64,000 nt of DNA from Paraburkholderia sp. C35 (lineage in GTDB: Bacteria > Pseudomonadota > Gammaproteobacteria > Burkholderiales > Burkholderiaceae), in the NCBI RefSeq assembly GCF_003121405.1, contig NZ_QBUY01000001.1:186001-250000 (forward strand), written 5' to 3'. Both the position numbers and the translations under genes were made by a program. Below the pieces are notes generated by a model, which worked only from the letters and a program-made list of their open reading frames with translations, was not told where the DNA came from and did no database searches. Of this stretch, positions 36,147-44,504 are shown piece by piece; position 1 is the stretch's first letter, and each line of letters begins with the position of its first letter.

Positions 36147-36794
36147 TCAGGCGTTTGTGCTGGCGACGATCAGGCCATGCTGGATGGCGTAGTGAACGAG
36201 TCCCGCTGTCGACGGGATATCCATTTTGACGAGGATGTTGGCCTTGTGGGTGCTGACAGTCTTGCTCGACAGCGAGAGACAATGGGCGATTTCGTTGATA
36301 CCACTGCCTTCTACGAGCATCTGGAAGATCTGGAATTCGCGCGCCGTGAGGCGCGTATGCGGAAAGGAACTCGCGGGCTGATGCAACTGCTTGACGAGCT
36401 TTTCGGCGACCAGTGGCGAGACGACCGATCCACCGCGCGCGACCTTGCGGATTCCGCCCATCAGTTGCTCGGACTCGGCGTCCTTCGTGAGGTAGCCGGC
36501 GGCACCCGCGCGGATCGCCTGTACCGCATATTGCGATTCCCGGTACATGCTGAGCACCAGCACCGGCAGCGACGGATGGCTTGCCTTGATCTGCTGGATC
36601 AGTGCAATGCCGCTTCTGCCCGGCATCGACATGTCGAGCAGCAATACATCGACGGATGTCGAACGCAGCCGTTCGATCAGGTCGGCACCGTCTACGGCCT
36701 CCGCGACCACCTCCATGTCGTGCGCAGTCGAGATGATTTTTTTCAGACCGTCGCGAATGATCGCGTGGTCGTCGGCGATCATCACGCGCATCAT
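36147..36794 (-). CDS. NarL/FixJ-type response regulator
   Basis: Response regulator of 215 residues. The receiver domain has acidic residues D8 and D9 (MIADDHAIIRDGL), the phosphoacceptor D54 (VLLLDMSMPGR) and YLTKDAE with the conserved lysine. The C-terminal LuxR-type helix-turn-helix reads LTAREFQIFQMLVEGSGINEIA and KTVSTHKANILVKM. ATG 36794 overlaps the kinase stop (ATGA). A second ATG at 36791 is also usable. The frame continues to 36977 antisense to no known domain. It should activate transcription after phosphorylation by the adjacent kinase. The target genes are unknown. Confidence 0.93.
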   Translation of the reverse strand: MMRVMIADDHAIIRDGLKKIISTAHDMEVVAEAVDGADLIERLRSTSVDVLLLDMSMPGRSGIALIQQIKASHPSLPVLVLSMYRESQYAVQAIRAGAAGYLTKDAESEQLMGGIRKVARGGSVVSPLVAEKLVKQLHQPASSFPHTRLTAREFQIFQMLVEGSGINEIAHCLSLSSKTVSTHKANILVKMDIPSTAGLVHYAIQHGLIVASTNA

Positions 36795-37876
36795 TGCCGT
36801 GCTCCTGCTGTAGCGGCCACTGCCGTGTGGTGCAGCGGAATGCGCGCGGCCACGCGCGTGCCGTGGCCAGGACGGCTTTCCACACTGAGCTGGCCATCGA
36901 GCATCAACGCACGCTCGCGCATGCCGAGCAGACCGAGGCTGCCGCTGCCGGCGGCACGCGAGGTGTCCATTCCGCAACCGTCATCGGCGATCGAAAGGAG
37001 ACAGTGATCGTCGCATGCGTGAATCTCGACGACGGCGCGCGACGCCTGCGCGTGACGGCTCACATTGGTGAGCGCCTCCTGAACTATGCGGAAGATCGCT
37101 GTGCTGCGTTCCGCGTCAATCGAGCGGGCAAGTTCCTCGGGCATCGCCAGGTGAAGTTCGCACGGGACGCCATTGCGCTGCGTGAACGATTCCGTCAGCC
37201 ACTCGAGCGCGGCATGCAGTCCAAGCTCGTCGAGCACGGCAGGCCGCAGATCGGACGCAATGCGATGCACCGCATCCATCGTGGCGTCGACGAGATGCTT
37301 GAGCATCTGCAGATGACCGGCCTGCTCGGGCGTGGTCGCACTCGCCTGCGTCTGAAGATAGTTCAGTCCGAGCCGCAGTCCGCTCAGCAATTGACCGAGT
37401 TCGTCGTGGAGTTCGCGCGAAATCCGCGTGCGTTCGGCTTCGCGTATCGACTGGAGATAAGCCGAAAGCTGCCGCAACTGTGAGCGCGAATCGAGCAATT
37501 CCGTCTGTGAGCGTTTGAGGTCGGTGATGTCGCGCGAGATGCCGACCGTGCCGACGACGCGTCCGTCATCGTCGCGAAGCGGCATCTTGACCGTGTCAAA
37601 CCAGCGCAGCGTTCCGTCCGCGCCCTGGCGGGTTTCCTCGTAGCGCCGGCGCACGCCACCGTCGAGCGCTGCACGATCGGTCGACAGATACACCTTGCCG
37701 AGTTCGGACGGCCAGACCTTGTCAGGCGTGCTGCCGATGATTTCCTGTTCGGTACGTCCGCATGCGGTGACGAATGCTTCGTTGACGAGCACGTAACGGG
37801 ACTCGGTGTCCTTGAGCCATGCCTGATCGGGAATGTTGTTCAGGATGGCACGGTGCAGTTCGCCGTAGGTCTCCAC
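36791..37876 (-). CDS. PAS-containing sensor histidine kinase (NarX/UhpB class)
   Basis: Soluble-looking kinase of 361 residues with no transmembrane segment. A PAS domain (about 9-118: ILNNIPDQAWLKDTESRYVL, GTVGISRDITDLKRS) is followed by a HisKA_3 dimerisation domain with the phosphoaccepting H157 in ERTRISRELHDELGQ. A GHKL ATPase domain follows with FRIVQEALTNVSRHA, IADDGCGM and GSLGLLGMRERA. It probably senses a cytoplasmic small molecule or redox signal through PAS. It is translationally coupled to the NarL-type regulator. Confidence 0.93.
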   Translation of the reverse strand: METYGELHRAILNNIPDQAWLKDTESRYVLVNEAFVTACGRTEQEIIGSTPDKVWPSELGKVYLSTDRAALDGGVRRRYEETRQGADGTLRWFDTVKMPLRDDDGRVVGTVGISRDITDLKRSQTELLDSRSQLRQLSAYLQSIREAERTRISRELHDELGQLLSGLRLGLNYLQTQASATTPEQAGHLQMLKHLVDATMDAVHRIASDLRPAVLDELGLHAALEWLTESFTQRNGVPCELHLAMPEELARSIDAERSTAIFRIVQEALTNVSRHAQASRAVVEIHACDDHCLLSIADDGCGMDTSRAAGSGSLGLLGMRERALMLDGQLSVESRPGHGTRVAARIPLHHTAVAATAGARQ

Positions 37877-38122
37877 CGCTCCTCCTCGAAAGGGTACAGA
37901 TTCCGCCGATGGCTGGCTCCGATTCGTCTCGCTATCGGGCCTGTGGCCCTAACATGAAGACGCGTGAGTAGACGCGGGGCACGGTGCGAGAGGACACGCG
38001 TTCACAATATATCGATAGTCGCGGTGACGCGCGCCCCTAGTTTTCCCGCATATTCGTCGGGTGCAGCTATTCATGAGTTTTGTTTCTTATTGAGTCGAGT
38101 GTTCGTCGTGAGCGAAATCGCG
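37877..38122. other. Intergenic stretch upstream of the kinase gene
   Basis: About 245 bases between the kinase start and the stop of the next LysR gene, both on the minus strand. It likely holds the kinase-regulator promoter. No gene or strong repeat is visible. Confidence 0.35.
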
Positions 38123-38980
38123 TCACCGGCCGAGCGCATCGGCCAGTACGCGCATCATGTTCGGCCGGTCCATCCCAACATTCGAAAGCAGCACGATCTG
38201 GCGTTGCCACATCTCGCCCGGCAGCGGCGTCATCCGGCAGTCGGCCGTGAAGCGTTCGATGCCGGACCACTGCGGCACGAGGCTCACGCCCATGCCGTCC
38301 GCGACCAGCATCGCGATGGCTTCCAGTGCGTCGAGATCGCAAAGCACCGTGGGCTCGATGCCGTGGTCGGCGATCCAGTTGGCCGCATACCGCCCGCCCC
38401 ACGTGCCCGGGTCATAGCGGATGTAGGCTTGTGTCGAAAGCAGTTTCACCGCACTGCCGCGCACGTTCTTTGCGGCCAGCAGCACCAGCGATTCCGAGCG
38501 CAACGGCACGACGCACATCGATCGGGGCAACGCGAACGGCGGCGCGACGACGATGGCCGCATCGAGTTCGCCCGCGTGCAGCGCCTGATACAGGCTCTTC
38601 GATGTTCCCGGCACGATCACGGGCCGTCCGTTCGGCGCGCGGCGCGTGAACTCGCGCAATGCTGCGGGCAGCATCCCTGTCAGCACTGTCGAAATCGCAC
38701 CGATTTTCAGCGGACCGCTCAGCCCGTCGCGATCCGCGTCGCCGCGCAACAGCGATGCTTCGAGCACCATGCGTCGCGCGCGTGGCAACAGTGCGAGACA
38801 TGCCTCCGTTGGCTGCGCGGTATAGCCGTTGCGTGACAGCAGCGCAAAACCCAGTTCGCGTTCGAGCGCCTGCACGCGCTGACCGATGGCCGCCGCCGTC
38901 AGATGCTCGACACGCGCAGCCTCGGCGATCGAGCCACTCTCGACGACGGCAATCAGGCTTTTCAGAAAACGCGTGTCCAA
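38123..38980 (-). CDS. LysR-family regulator
   Basis: Regulator of 285 residues, slightly short for the family. The helix-turn-helix reads RFLKSLIAVVESGSIAEAA, HLTAAAIGQRVQALERELG, LLSRNGYTAQPTE. The effector domain begins PLKIGAISTVLTGMLPAAL. It diverges from the VOC and GhrA-like genes across 99 bases, so it probably controls them. A weaker case can be made for the convergent dihydroorotase-like operon as part of the same regulon. Confidence 0.88.
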   Translation of the reverse strand: MDTRFLKSLIAVVESGSIAEAARVEHLTAAAIGQRVQALERELGFALLSRNGYTAQPTEACLALLPRARRMVLEASLLRGDADRDGLSGPLKIGAISTVLTGMLPAALREFTRRAPNGRPVIVPGTSKSLYQALHAGELDAAIVVAPPFALPRSMCVVPLRSESLVLLAAKNVRGSAVKLLSTQAYIRYDPGTWGGRYAANWIADHGIEPTVLCDLDALEAIAMLVADGMGVSLVPQWSGIERFTADCRMTPLPGEMWQRQIVLLSNVGMDRPNMMRVLADALGR

Positions 38981-39079
38981 AAGAATCCCTTTCGATTAGA
39001 AAATAAATCCATGCTATCTCTTTTGAAAAGCCACTGCTAGGCTGACATCTGTCACAAGCCTCGCAATACAGGAACCCGC

Positions 39080-39493
39080 ATGCACACCGCTTTTCACCTC
39101 GCGTATCACGTGCGCGACCTCGACGAATCCCGCGCTTTTTATACTGGCGTGCTCGGCTGCACCGAAGGCCGCAGTACCGACACGTGGGTCGATTTCGACT
39201 TCTTCGGTCATCAGATTTCCTTGCATCTCGGCGATCCATTTGCTGTAACCAACACGGGGCGCGTCGGTGATCATCTGGTGCCGATGCCGCATCTCGGCCT
39301 CGTCATGGACATGCAAGACTGGCGTGCACTGGCCGATCGCATGTCCGCGCACAACGTCGAATTCATCATTGCGCCGAGCCTGCGTTTCGAAGGCCAACCC
39401 GGCGAGCAGGCAACCATGTTCTTCTGCGATCCAAGCGGCAACCCCATCGAAATCAAAGGCTTCGCGAATCTCGGCAAGGTGTACGCGAAATGA
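39080..39493 (+). CDS. VOC-family protein (glyoxalase-like)
   Basis: Single-domain vicinal-oxygen-chelate protein of 137 residues: FHLAYHVRDLDESRAFYTGVLGC at the start, a DFDFFGHQISLHL strand, MPHLGLVMDM in the middle and FFCDPSGNPIEIKG at the end. Metal ligand candidates are the His in AYHV, the His in MPHLG and the Glu in NPIEIK. Proteins of this subtype are isomerases, dioxygenases or lyases on small acids. The stop overlaps the next start (ATGA), linking it to the GhrA-like reductase. Confidence 0.87.
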   Translation: MHTAFHLAYHVRDLDESRAFYTGVLGCTEGRSTDTWVDFDFFGHQISLHLGDPFAVTNTGRVGDHLVPMPHLGLVMDMQDWRALADRMSAHNVEFIIAPSLRFEGQPGEQATMFFCDPSGNPIEIKGFANLGKVYAK

Positions 39494-40434
39494 AACCCGT
39501 GCTGCCCTTCATTGCCAACCCGACGTATCCGTTCACCGCGCAATGGATCGACGCGCTACAACGCGCGATGCCCGATGAACGGATCGTGCCGTTCGACGCC
39601 CTTGACGACGCGGCGCGTGCCACATGCGAGGTCGCCATTGTCGCGAATCCGCGTCCGGAAGATTTACGTGCCCTGCCCGCACTGACTTGGGTGCATAGCG
39701 TATGGGCGGGTGTCGAGCGGTTGGTGAACGATCTCGGCGAGACGGATCTGAAAATCGTGCGCCTCGTCGATCCGCAACTCGCCGACACGATGGCAGAAGC
39801 CGTGCTCGCGTGGACGCTGTACCTGCATCGCGAGATGCCGCGCTATGCCGCACAACAGGCACAGCGCCGCTGGGAGCCGCAAGAATATCTGCGCCCGCAG
39901 CACAAGACCATCGGTCTGCTCGGGCTCGGCGCACTCGGTGAAGCCGCTGCGCGCCGCCTGCTGGATGCGGGTTTCAAAGTCTGCGGATGGAGCCGCTCGC
40001 ACAAGACGCTGGAACATGTCGATTGCTACGCGGGCGACGACGAGTTGCCCGTTATGCTGCGCAAGTGCGATATCGTCGTGTGCCTGTTGCCGTTGACGCC
40101 GCAAACAACCGGACTGCTGAACGCATCCACCTTGAGTCTGCTGCGCAAGGATGCGTCGCTGATCAATTTCGCGCGCGGACCCGTCATCGACGATGCCGCG
40201 CTGAAAGACGCGCTCGATCGCGCTGCACTGGGTCATGCCGTGCTCGACGTGTTCGCTGTCGAACCGCTGCCTGAAGACAGCTGGCACTGGCGTCACCCGC
40301 GTGTGACAGTGCTTCCGCATATTTCCGCACCACCTGATCGCGGTACGGCTTCGGCTATCGTCGCCGCGAATATCCGCCGCTATCGCACGAACGGCACGAT
40401 TCCCGACGCCGTCAATCTCGCACGCGGATACTAG
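39490..40434 (+). CDS. Glyoxylate/hydroxypyruvate reductase (GhrA-like)
   Basis: D-2-hydroxyacid dehydrogenase of 314 residues. The NAD(P)-binding motif is GLLGLGALGEAAARRL (about 142-157). The GhrA-type landmarks WVHSVWAGVERLV, INFARGPVIDDAALKDAL (catalytic Arg), VFAVEPLPEDSWHWRHP and VLPHISAPP (catalytic His) are present. It should reduce glyoxylate or hydroxypyruvate, or oxidise the matching hydroxy acid. Its placement with an FMN hydroxyacid oxidase in the facing operon suggests 2-hydroxy/2-oxo acid chemistry is central to this locus. Confidence 0.9.
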   Translation: MKPVLPFIANPTYPFTAQWIDALQRAMPDERIVPFDALDDAARATCEVAIVANPRPEDLRALPALTWVHSVWAGVERLVNDLGETDLKIVRLVDPQLADTMAEAVLAWTLYLHREMPRYAAQQAQRRWEPQEYLRPQHKTIGLLGLGALGEAAARRLLDAGFKVCGWSRSHKTLEHVDCYAGDDELPVMLRKCDIVVCLLPLTPQTTGLLNASTLSLLRKDASLINFARGPVIDDAALKDALDRAALGHAVLDVFAVEPLPEDSWHWRHPRVTVLPHISAPPDRGTASAIVAANIRRYRTNGTIPDAVNLARGY

Positions 40435-40450
40435 TTCTGACGAAGCGCAG

Positions 40451-40471
40451 CGCTGCCGCTGTCCGGCAGCG
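40451..40471. terminator. Hairpin between convergent genes
   Basis: CGCTGCCG, a five-base loop CTGTC, then CGGCAGCG: a perfect eight-pair stem. It lies 16 bases after the GhrA-like stop and 7 bases after the facing operon's stop. There is no run of T on either side, so efficiency as an intrinsic terminator is uncertain, but position and symmetry fit a bidirectional one. Confidence 0.6.
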
Positions 40472-40478
40472 TGGGACT

Positions 40479-41798
40479 TCAGTTCGCCGACACCACGACC
40501 TTGCCCGACGGCACATCGCCATTGATGAGCCGGCCGCGCAAATAGACACCCGACAGCGCCCACGGCACGCTCATTCCGTCGAACGGTGTATAGCGTGCTT
40601 TCGAGCATTGGTCGGCATCGCGCACATGCATCACGCCGGCAGGATCGAGCAGCAGCAGATCGGCATCGAAGCCTGGCGCAAGCAGTCCTTTCGTCGCGCC
40701 GAGCCCGAAGCGTTGCGCAGGGTTGCGCGCGCACAGCGTTGCCACACCACGCAAATCGATAACGTCTTGCTGCACCAGACTGAGCATCGCGGCGAGGAAG
40801 GTCTGCACGCCGGGCACGCCGCTCGGCACGTCGCGGAAATCGTCGTAGTGCGCGGCCTTTTCTTCGTAAGCATGCGGCGCATGATCGGTCACGATCATAT
40901 CGATGAGACCTTCGCGCAAGGCCGCGCGCAACGCATCGCGATCCTGTGCGGGACGCAGCGGCGGCAGTGCCTTGAAGAAGTTGCGCCGCTCGCCATAGGC
41001 GTCTTCCGTGAGCAGCAACGCCTGCGGCGTCGTTTCGATGGTGACGTCCGCAATATCGCGCAAGCGTCGCCAGGTATCGAAGCCAAGCTGTGAATTGCCT
41101 TGCCGCAAGTGCACGCGAGCACCCGTGGCAGCTGCCGCCAGCACGGCGTTGGCGATGCCCGCCGCCTCGGCAACGGGCGGGCGGCTTGCCAGCAGCGCGT
41201 CGAGGCCAGCGCGGCCCGTAGCGCTTTGCGGCGCCGTCTGCAACGAGTGATCGCCCGGCGACACGCACGCGATCGCATCGACCTCGCGCAGCGCCTTCAT
41301 CGAACGCACCAGCCGCTCCTGCGTGTCGTGCCGGTACGCATCGGGCACGCCGGCCATAAACAGTTCGAACGACACCGGATCAAGCGCGCGCACGGCATCG
41401 AGCGATGGATGGTCGCACAGCTTCGCCACCTGAAAACCGACATCGACATGAATACGTCCTCGCGCGATATCCATCTTGTCGCGCAAGTCGTCGGCGTGTG
41501 TGGTGATGGGTTGATCAGTCGGCATGTCGAGCAGCGTCGTGACGCCACCCACCGCCGCCGCGCGCGTGCCCGACGTAAAGTCTTCCTTGTGCGTGTAGCC
41601 GGGATCGCACAGATGCACGTGAGCATCGACGAGACCCGGCAGCATCACGTGGCCGCGCACATCACGCGTGGCGAGGCTTTCGGCGGGCGTACCCGGAGCG
41701 AGGATCGCGGCGATTTTTTCTCCCGCGATGGCGAGGTCGGCTTGACGCTCGCCAGTGGCATCGACGAGTGTCGCGCCGCGTAACAGCAGATCGAACAT
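40479..41798 (-). CDS. Dihydroorotase/allantoinase-like protein with altered metal site
   Basis: Cyclic amidohydrolase-fold protein of 439 residues. The first ligand pair is kept in LPGLVDAHVHLCDPG (H60, H62), as is the aspartate in MIVTDHAPHA (D305). The position of the bridging carboxylated lysine is Glu instead (SFELFM, E145), the usual CPH histidine is TPQ (Q259), and the VHxE segment is replaced by ACVSPGDH. It may bind one metal only or use another chemistry. The start at ATG 41798 lies five bases after the hydroxyacid oxidase stop, and the wider open frame upstream to 42260 is out of register with that gene. It shares the operon with an amino acid-type importer. Confidence 0.82.
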   Translation of the reverse strand: MFDLLLRGATLVDATGERQADLAIAGEKIAAILAPGTPAESLATRDVRGHVMLPGLVDAHVHLCDPGYTHKEDFTSGTRAAAVGGVTTLLDMPTDQPITTHADDLRDKMDIARGRIHVDVGFQVAKLCDHPSLDAVRALDPVSFELFMAGVPDAYRHDTQERLVRSMKALREVDAIACVSPGDHSLQTAPQSATGRAGLDALLASRPPVAEAAGIANAVLAAAATGARVHLRQGNSQLGFDTWRRLRDIADVTIETTPQALLLTEDAYGERRNFFKALPPLRPAQDRDALRAALREGLIDMIVTDHAPHAYEEKAAHYDDFRDVPSGVPGVQTFLAAMLSLVQQDVIDLRGVATLCARNPAQRFGLGATKGLLAPGFDADLLLLDPAGVMHVRDADQCSKARYTPFDGMSVPWALSGVYLRGRLINGDVPSGKVVVSAN

Positions 41799-41803
41799 GA
41801 GTG

Positions 41804-42844
41804 TCAGGCAAGTGTGATGAGTTGATCGCGCGTGATGTCGCAAGGCGTGGCCGCGCCCATCCACGCGCAAAGAGATTGCAGCTCGCCGATTGTCGCGCGC
41901 AGCATGGACTGCACCGCGTCTTCGCCGCCTGCCGCAAGCGCATGCACGACCGGACGCACGACGACGGCGAGATGCGCGCCGAGTACGCGCGCCGCGAGGA
42001 TATCGGCGGCATGGCGGATGCCGCCATCGACGAGAATCGCCGTGCTGCCTTCGAGCGCTTCGCTCACGCGCTCCAGTTGTCTCGGCACGGGCGCCCAGCG
42101 ATACGACTGACGCACGCCGATGTTCGACACCATCACGCCGTCGCAACCGGTCGCGCGAATCGCGATGGCATCGGCGGGATGCATGACGCCCTTCACGACG
42201 ACGCGCATACCCAACGCATGAATCGCCGCGAGCATCTCGCGAAACTCGTCCATGCCCCACGACGGAAACGCCGGCAGCTTCGCCACGCCTTCCTGTGCGC
42301 CGATGGTTGACCAGCCGCGTTGCGCGACCTGCGCGGCGACATCGACGCCGCCCGGATGCAAGCCCGGCGCAGGATGCACAGGCGCCAGCACAGTCAGTAC
42401 GATGCCTTGGCAGCCCGCCTGTGCGGCGCTTTCCGAAAGGCGGATCGCGCGTTCGAGCGGACCCGCAGCGCGCAGTTGCAGCCAGCAGTCGGCATGGGTC
42501 GCGGTGACGTCGGCAAGCGGCGTAACGGCCTCTTCAGATACGACGATAGGCAAACACAGCGCTGCGCACGCACGCGCGATCGCGGTCACGCCATCGGCAC
42601 CGAACAGCCGGTCCGCCGCGAACGCACCTACGCCGACAGGCGCCGCATACACGCGACCGAACAGCCGGCACGTCACATCGACACCATCGTGCCCCTGCAA
42701 CACGCGCGGCACCAGCCGATAGCGCGACCACGCAAGTTCATTCGGATCGGCGTCATCGGGACGCATGTCATGCGGGCGGCCCAACAGATAGCCGAACAGT
42801 TCGGCGCCCAGCGCCGCGCGGGATTCGTCGCGCCAGTCTTTCAT
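41804..42844 (-). CDS. FMN-dependent alpha-hydroxy-acid oxidase family protein
   Basis: Flavoprotein of 346 residues of the glycolate/lactate-oxidase family: AAPVGVGAFAADRLFGADG near the start, then GMRVVVKGVMHPADAIAI with the phosphate-side lysine, DGVMVSNIGVRQSYRWAPVP and STAILVDGGIRHAADILAARVLGA. The canonical SNHGGRQxD is SNIGVRQSY here, replacing the His and Gly before Arg. The catalytic His is normally in that segment, so activity may be unusual. It would oxidise a 2-hydroxy acid to a 2-oxo acid. ATGA overlap with the importer gene upstream shows tight coupling. Confidence 0.82.
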   Translation of the reverse strand: MKDWRDESRAALGAELFGYLLGRPHDMRPDDADPNELAWSRYRLVPRVLQGHDGVDVTCRLFGRVYAAPVGVGAFAADRLFGADGVTAIARACAALCLPIVVSEEAVTPLADVTATHADCWLQLRAAGPLERAIRLSESAAQAGCQGIVLTVLAPVHPAPGLHPGGVDVAAQVAQRGWSTIGAQEGVAKLPAFPSWGMDEFREMLAAIHALGMRVVVKGVMHPADAIAIRATGCDGVMVSNIGVRQSYRWAPVPRQLERVSEALEGSTAILVDGGIRHAADILAARVLGAHLAVVVRPVVHALAAGGEDAVQSMLRATIGELQSLCAWMGAATPCDITRDQLITLA

Positions 42845-44412
42845 CGCGTGGGCTCCAGGCCGGCGGGCAGCACGAACGGCTTCGGTTCAGGCGAGGCGGC
42901 ACGCAACGGTTGTGCATCATCATCGGGATGACGCAAAAACGCTGCAAATTCAGGGGTGGATGGTGCACGCAGGATATCGGGGGTGCCCTGTTCGATGATG
43001 CGTCCGTCGTGCAGGAACACCACGCGGTCCGCCACGCTCGCGGCGAAGTTGACGTCGTGCGTCGACAGCAGCATGGTGATGCCCGTCTGCGCTAGCCGTC
43101 GGATCGTCTCATCGACTTCGCCGACCAGTTCGGGATCGAGCGCGGAAGTCGGCTCGTCGAGCAGAATCACGCGCGGGTCGCTGGCGAGCGCCCGTGCAAT
43201 GCCGACGCGTTGCTGCTGACCGCCCGACAATTCGTGCGGCATGTGATCCGCGAAATCCTTCAGGCCCACCTTCACCAGCGCGATACGCGCACGGCGCAGC
43301 GCTTCGCCGTACGGCACGTTCTGCACACGCAGCGGAATCGAGGCGGCGTTATCGACGGCGCTCAAGTGATCGAATAGTGCGAAGTTCTGGAACACCATGC
43401 CGATGCGTGCATCGGCGCGGGCTTTCGGCAGGCGTCGGCGCGGCATCGGCGCGCCCGAAGGCGTCGCCGTCAACGAACGGCTTTCGATACGAATCGCGCC
43501 CGACTCCACCGGATTGAGCGCGAGAATCGTCTTCAGCAACGTGCTTTTGCCCGAGCCCGACTTGCCGAGCAAGGCGACCACTTCACCCGGCGCAACCGAC
43601 AGCGACACGTCCTTCAGCACGTCCCTGTTGCCGTAACGCACGCGTACGGCGTCGATGTCGAGTTGCGGCACGCCCGGCGTCGCGTCGGAGCGATGCGGCG
43701 CCATCCGTTCGAGCGGACCGGCATCGTCGGCGATGGGCGTTGCGGCGTGCTTGCGGCGCAGTCGACGACCTGTGCCGATACTGCGCTCGCACCAGTTCTG
43801 CACGCCCGCGATTCCCGCCGACAACACGATGTACATCACACCCGACGCCAGCAGCACGGGCAGGAATTCGAAGTTCTGCGACACGATGGTCTGGCTGCGC
43901 AGCGTCAACTCGCTGACGCCGACCACCGACGCGAGCGACGTCGACTTCAGCAGGCCGACGGCTTCGTTGCCAAGCGCGGGAATGATCGCGCGCAAGCCTT
44001 GCGGCACCACGACATAACACAGCTCCGTCAGCGCGGAAAAGCCAAATGCCTGCGCCGCGATGCGCTGATCGCGGTTCACCGAGCGAATCCCGCCACGAAT
44101 GATTTCGGCGCAGAACGCAGTCTCGTTGATGGTGAGCGCCAGCAGCGCGCTCACGAACGGCGACAGCGTCAGGCCCGCCTGCGGCAAGACGTTGAACAGC
44201 AGAATCAGTTGCAGAAGCTGCGGTGTGCCGCGAATCACATAGATGTAGGCGCGCACGGGATAACGCAGCCAGATCCAGCGTGCATCCGCGCCGAGCGCCA
44301 GCACGAATCCGATCAGAAGCCCGCCCACGAGCGCGCCGAACAGCAGCCCGAGTGCGGTGACGCAGCCCTGAAGCAGATACGGGAAAGTCAGGTAATGCAG
44401 AAAGTTTTGCAT
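42841..44412 (-). CDS. Fused amino-acid ABC permease and ATPase
   Basis: Single polypeptide of 523 residues combining two usually separate subunits. Residues about 1-220 form a HisM/GlnP-type permease (LQGCVTALGLLFGALVGGLL, YIYVIRGTPQLLQLILLFN and the EAA loop GLRAIIPALGNEAVGLLKSTSL). Residues about 245-495 form a GlnQ-type ATPase with Walker A LLGKSGSGKST, signature LSGGQQQRVGIARAL and Walker B VILLDEPTSALDP. A polar linker rich in Arg and Ala joins them. It would work with the binding protein encoded just upstream. Its stop overlaps the hydroxyacid oxidase start. Confidence 0.93.
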   Translation of the reverse strand: MQNFLHYLTFPYLLQGCVTALGLLFGALVGGLLIGFVLALGADARWIWLRYPVRAYIYVIRGTPQLLQLILLFNVLPQAGLTLSPFVSALLALTINETAFCAEIIRGGIRSVNRDQRIAAQAFGFSALTELCYVVVPQGLRAIIPALGNEAVGLLKSTSLASVVGVSELTLRSQTIVSQNFEFLPVLLASGVMYIVLSAGIAGVQNWCERSIGTGRRLRRKHAATPIADDAGPLERMAPHRSDATPGVPQLDIDAVRVRYGNRDVLKDVSLSVAPGEVVALLGKSGSGKSTLLKTILALNPVESGAIRIESRSLTATPSGAPMPRRRLPKARADARIGMVFQNFALFDHLSAVDNAASIPLRVQNVPYGEALRRARIALVKVGLKDFADHMPHELSGGQQQRVGIARALASDPRVILLDEPTSALDPELVGEVDETIRRLAQTGITMLLSTHDVNFAASVADRVVFLHDGRIIEQGTPDILRAPSTPEFAAFLRHPDDDAQPLRAASPEPKPFVLPAGLEPTR

Positions 44413-44454
44413 GGCGGCGAGGCGCTTACTTGGTCAAACGGTTTGCATGCTTTG

Positions 44455-44499
44455 CGGCGTGACGGCAGGCATCGGCATCGATGCACGACCGTCACGCCG
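44455..44499 (-). other. Intergenic stem-loop after the binding-protein gene
   Basis: CGGCGTGACGG and CCGTCACGCCG pair perfectly over 11 bases around a 23-base loop that itself holds the palindrome GCATCGATGC. It starts six bases after the stop of the binding-protein gene and lies before the fused permease-ATPase. Such structures commonly protect the 3' end of an abundant binding-protein mRNA or attenuate downstream expression. Confidence 0.6.
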
Positions 44500-44504
44500 G
44501 GACA

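Noticed and set aside
36106..36897. A 263-codon minus-strand frame over the response regulator
   Set aside because: It is another frame of the NarL-type gene. The receiver and LuxR motifs are in the frame ending at 36147.
41799..42260. Upstream extension of the dihydroorotase-like frame
   Set aside because: It overlaps the hydroxyacid oxidase gene in another frame and reads as Arg-rich nonsense. Family similarity begins at MFDLLLRG.
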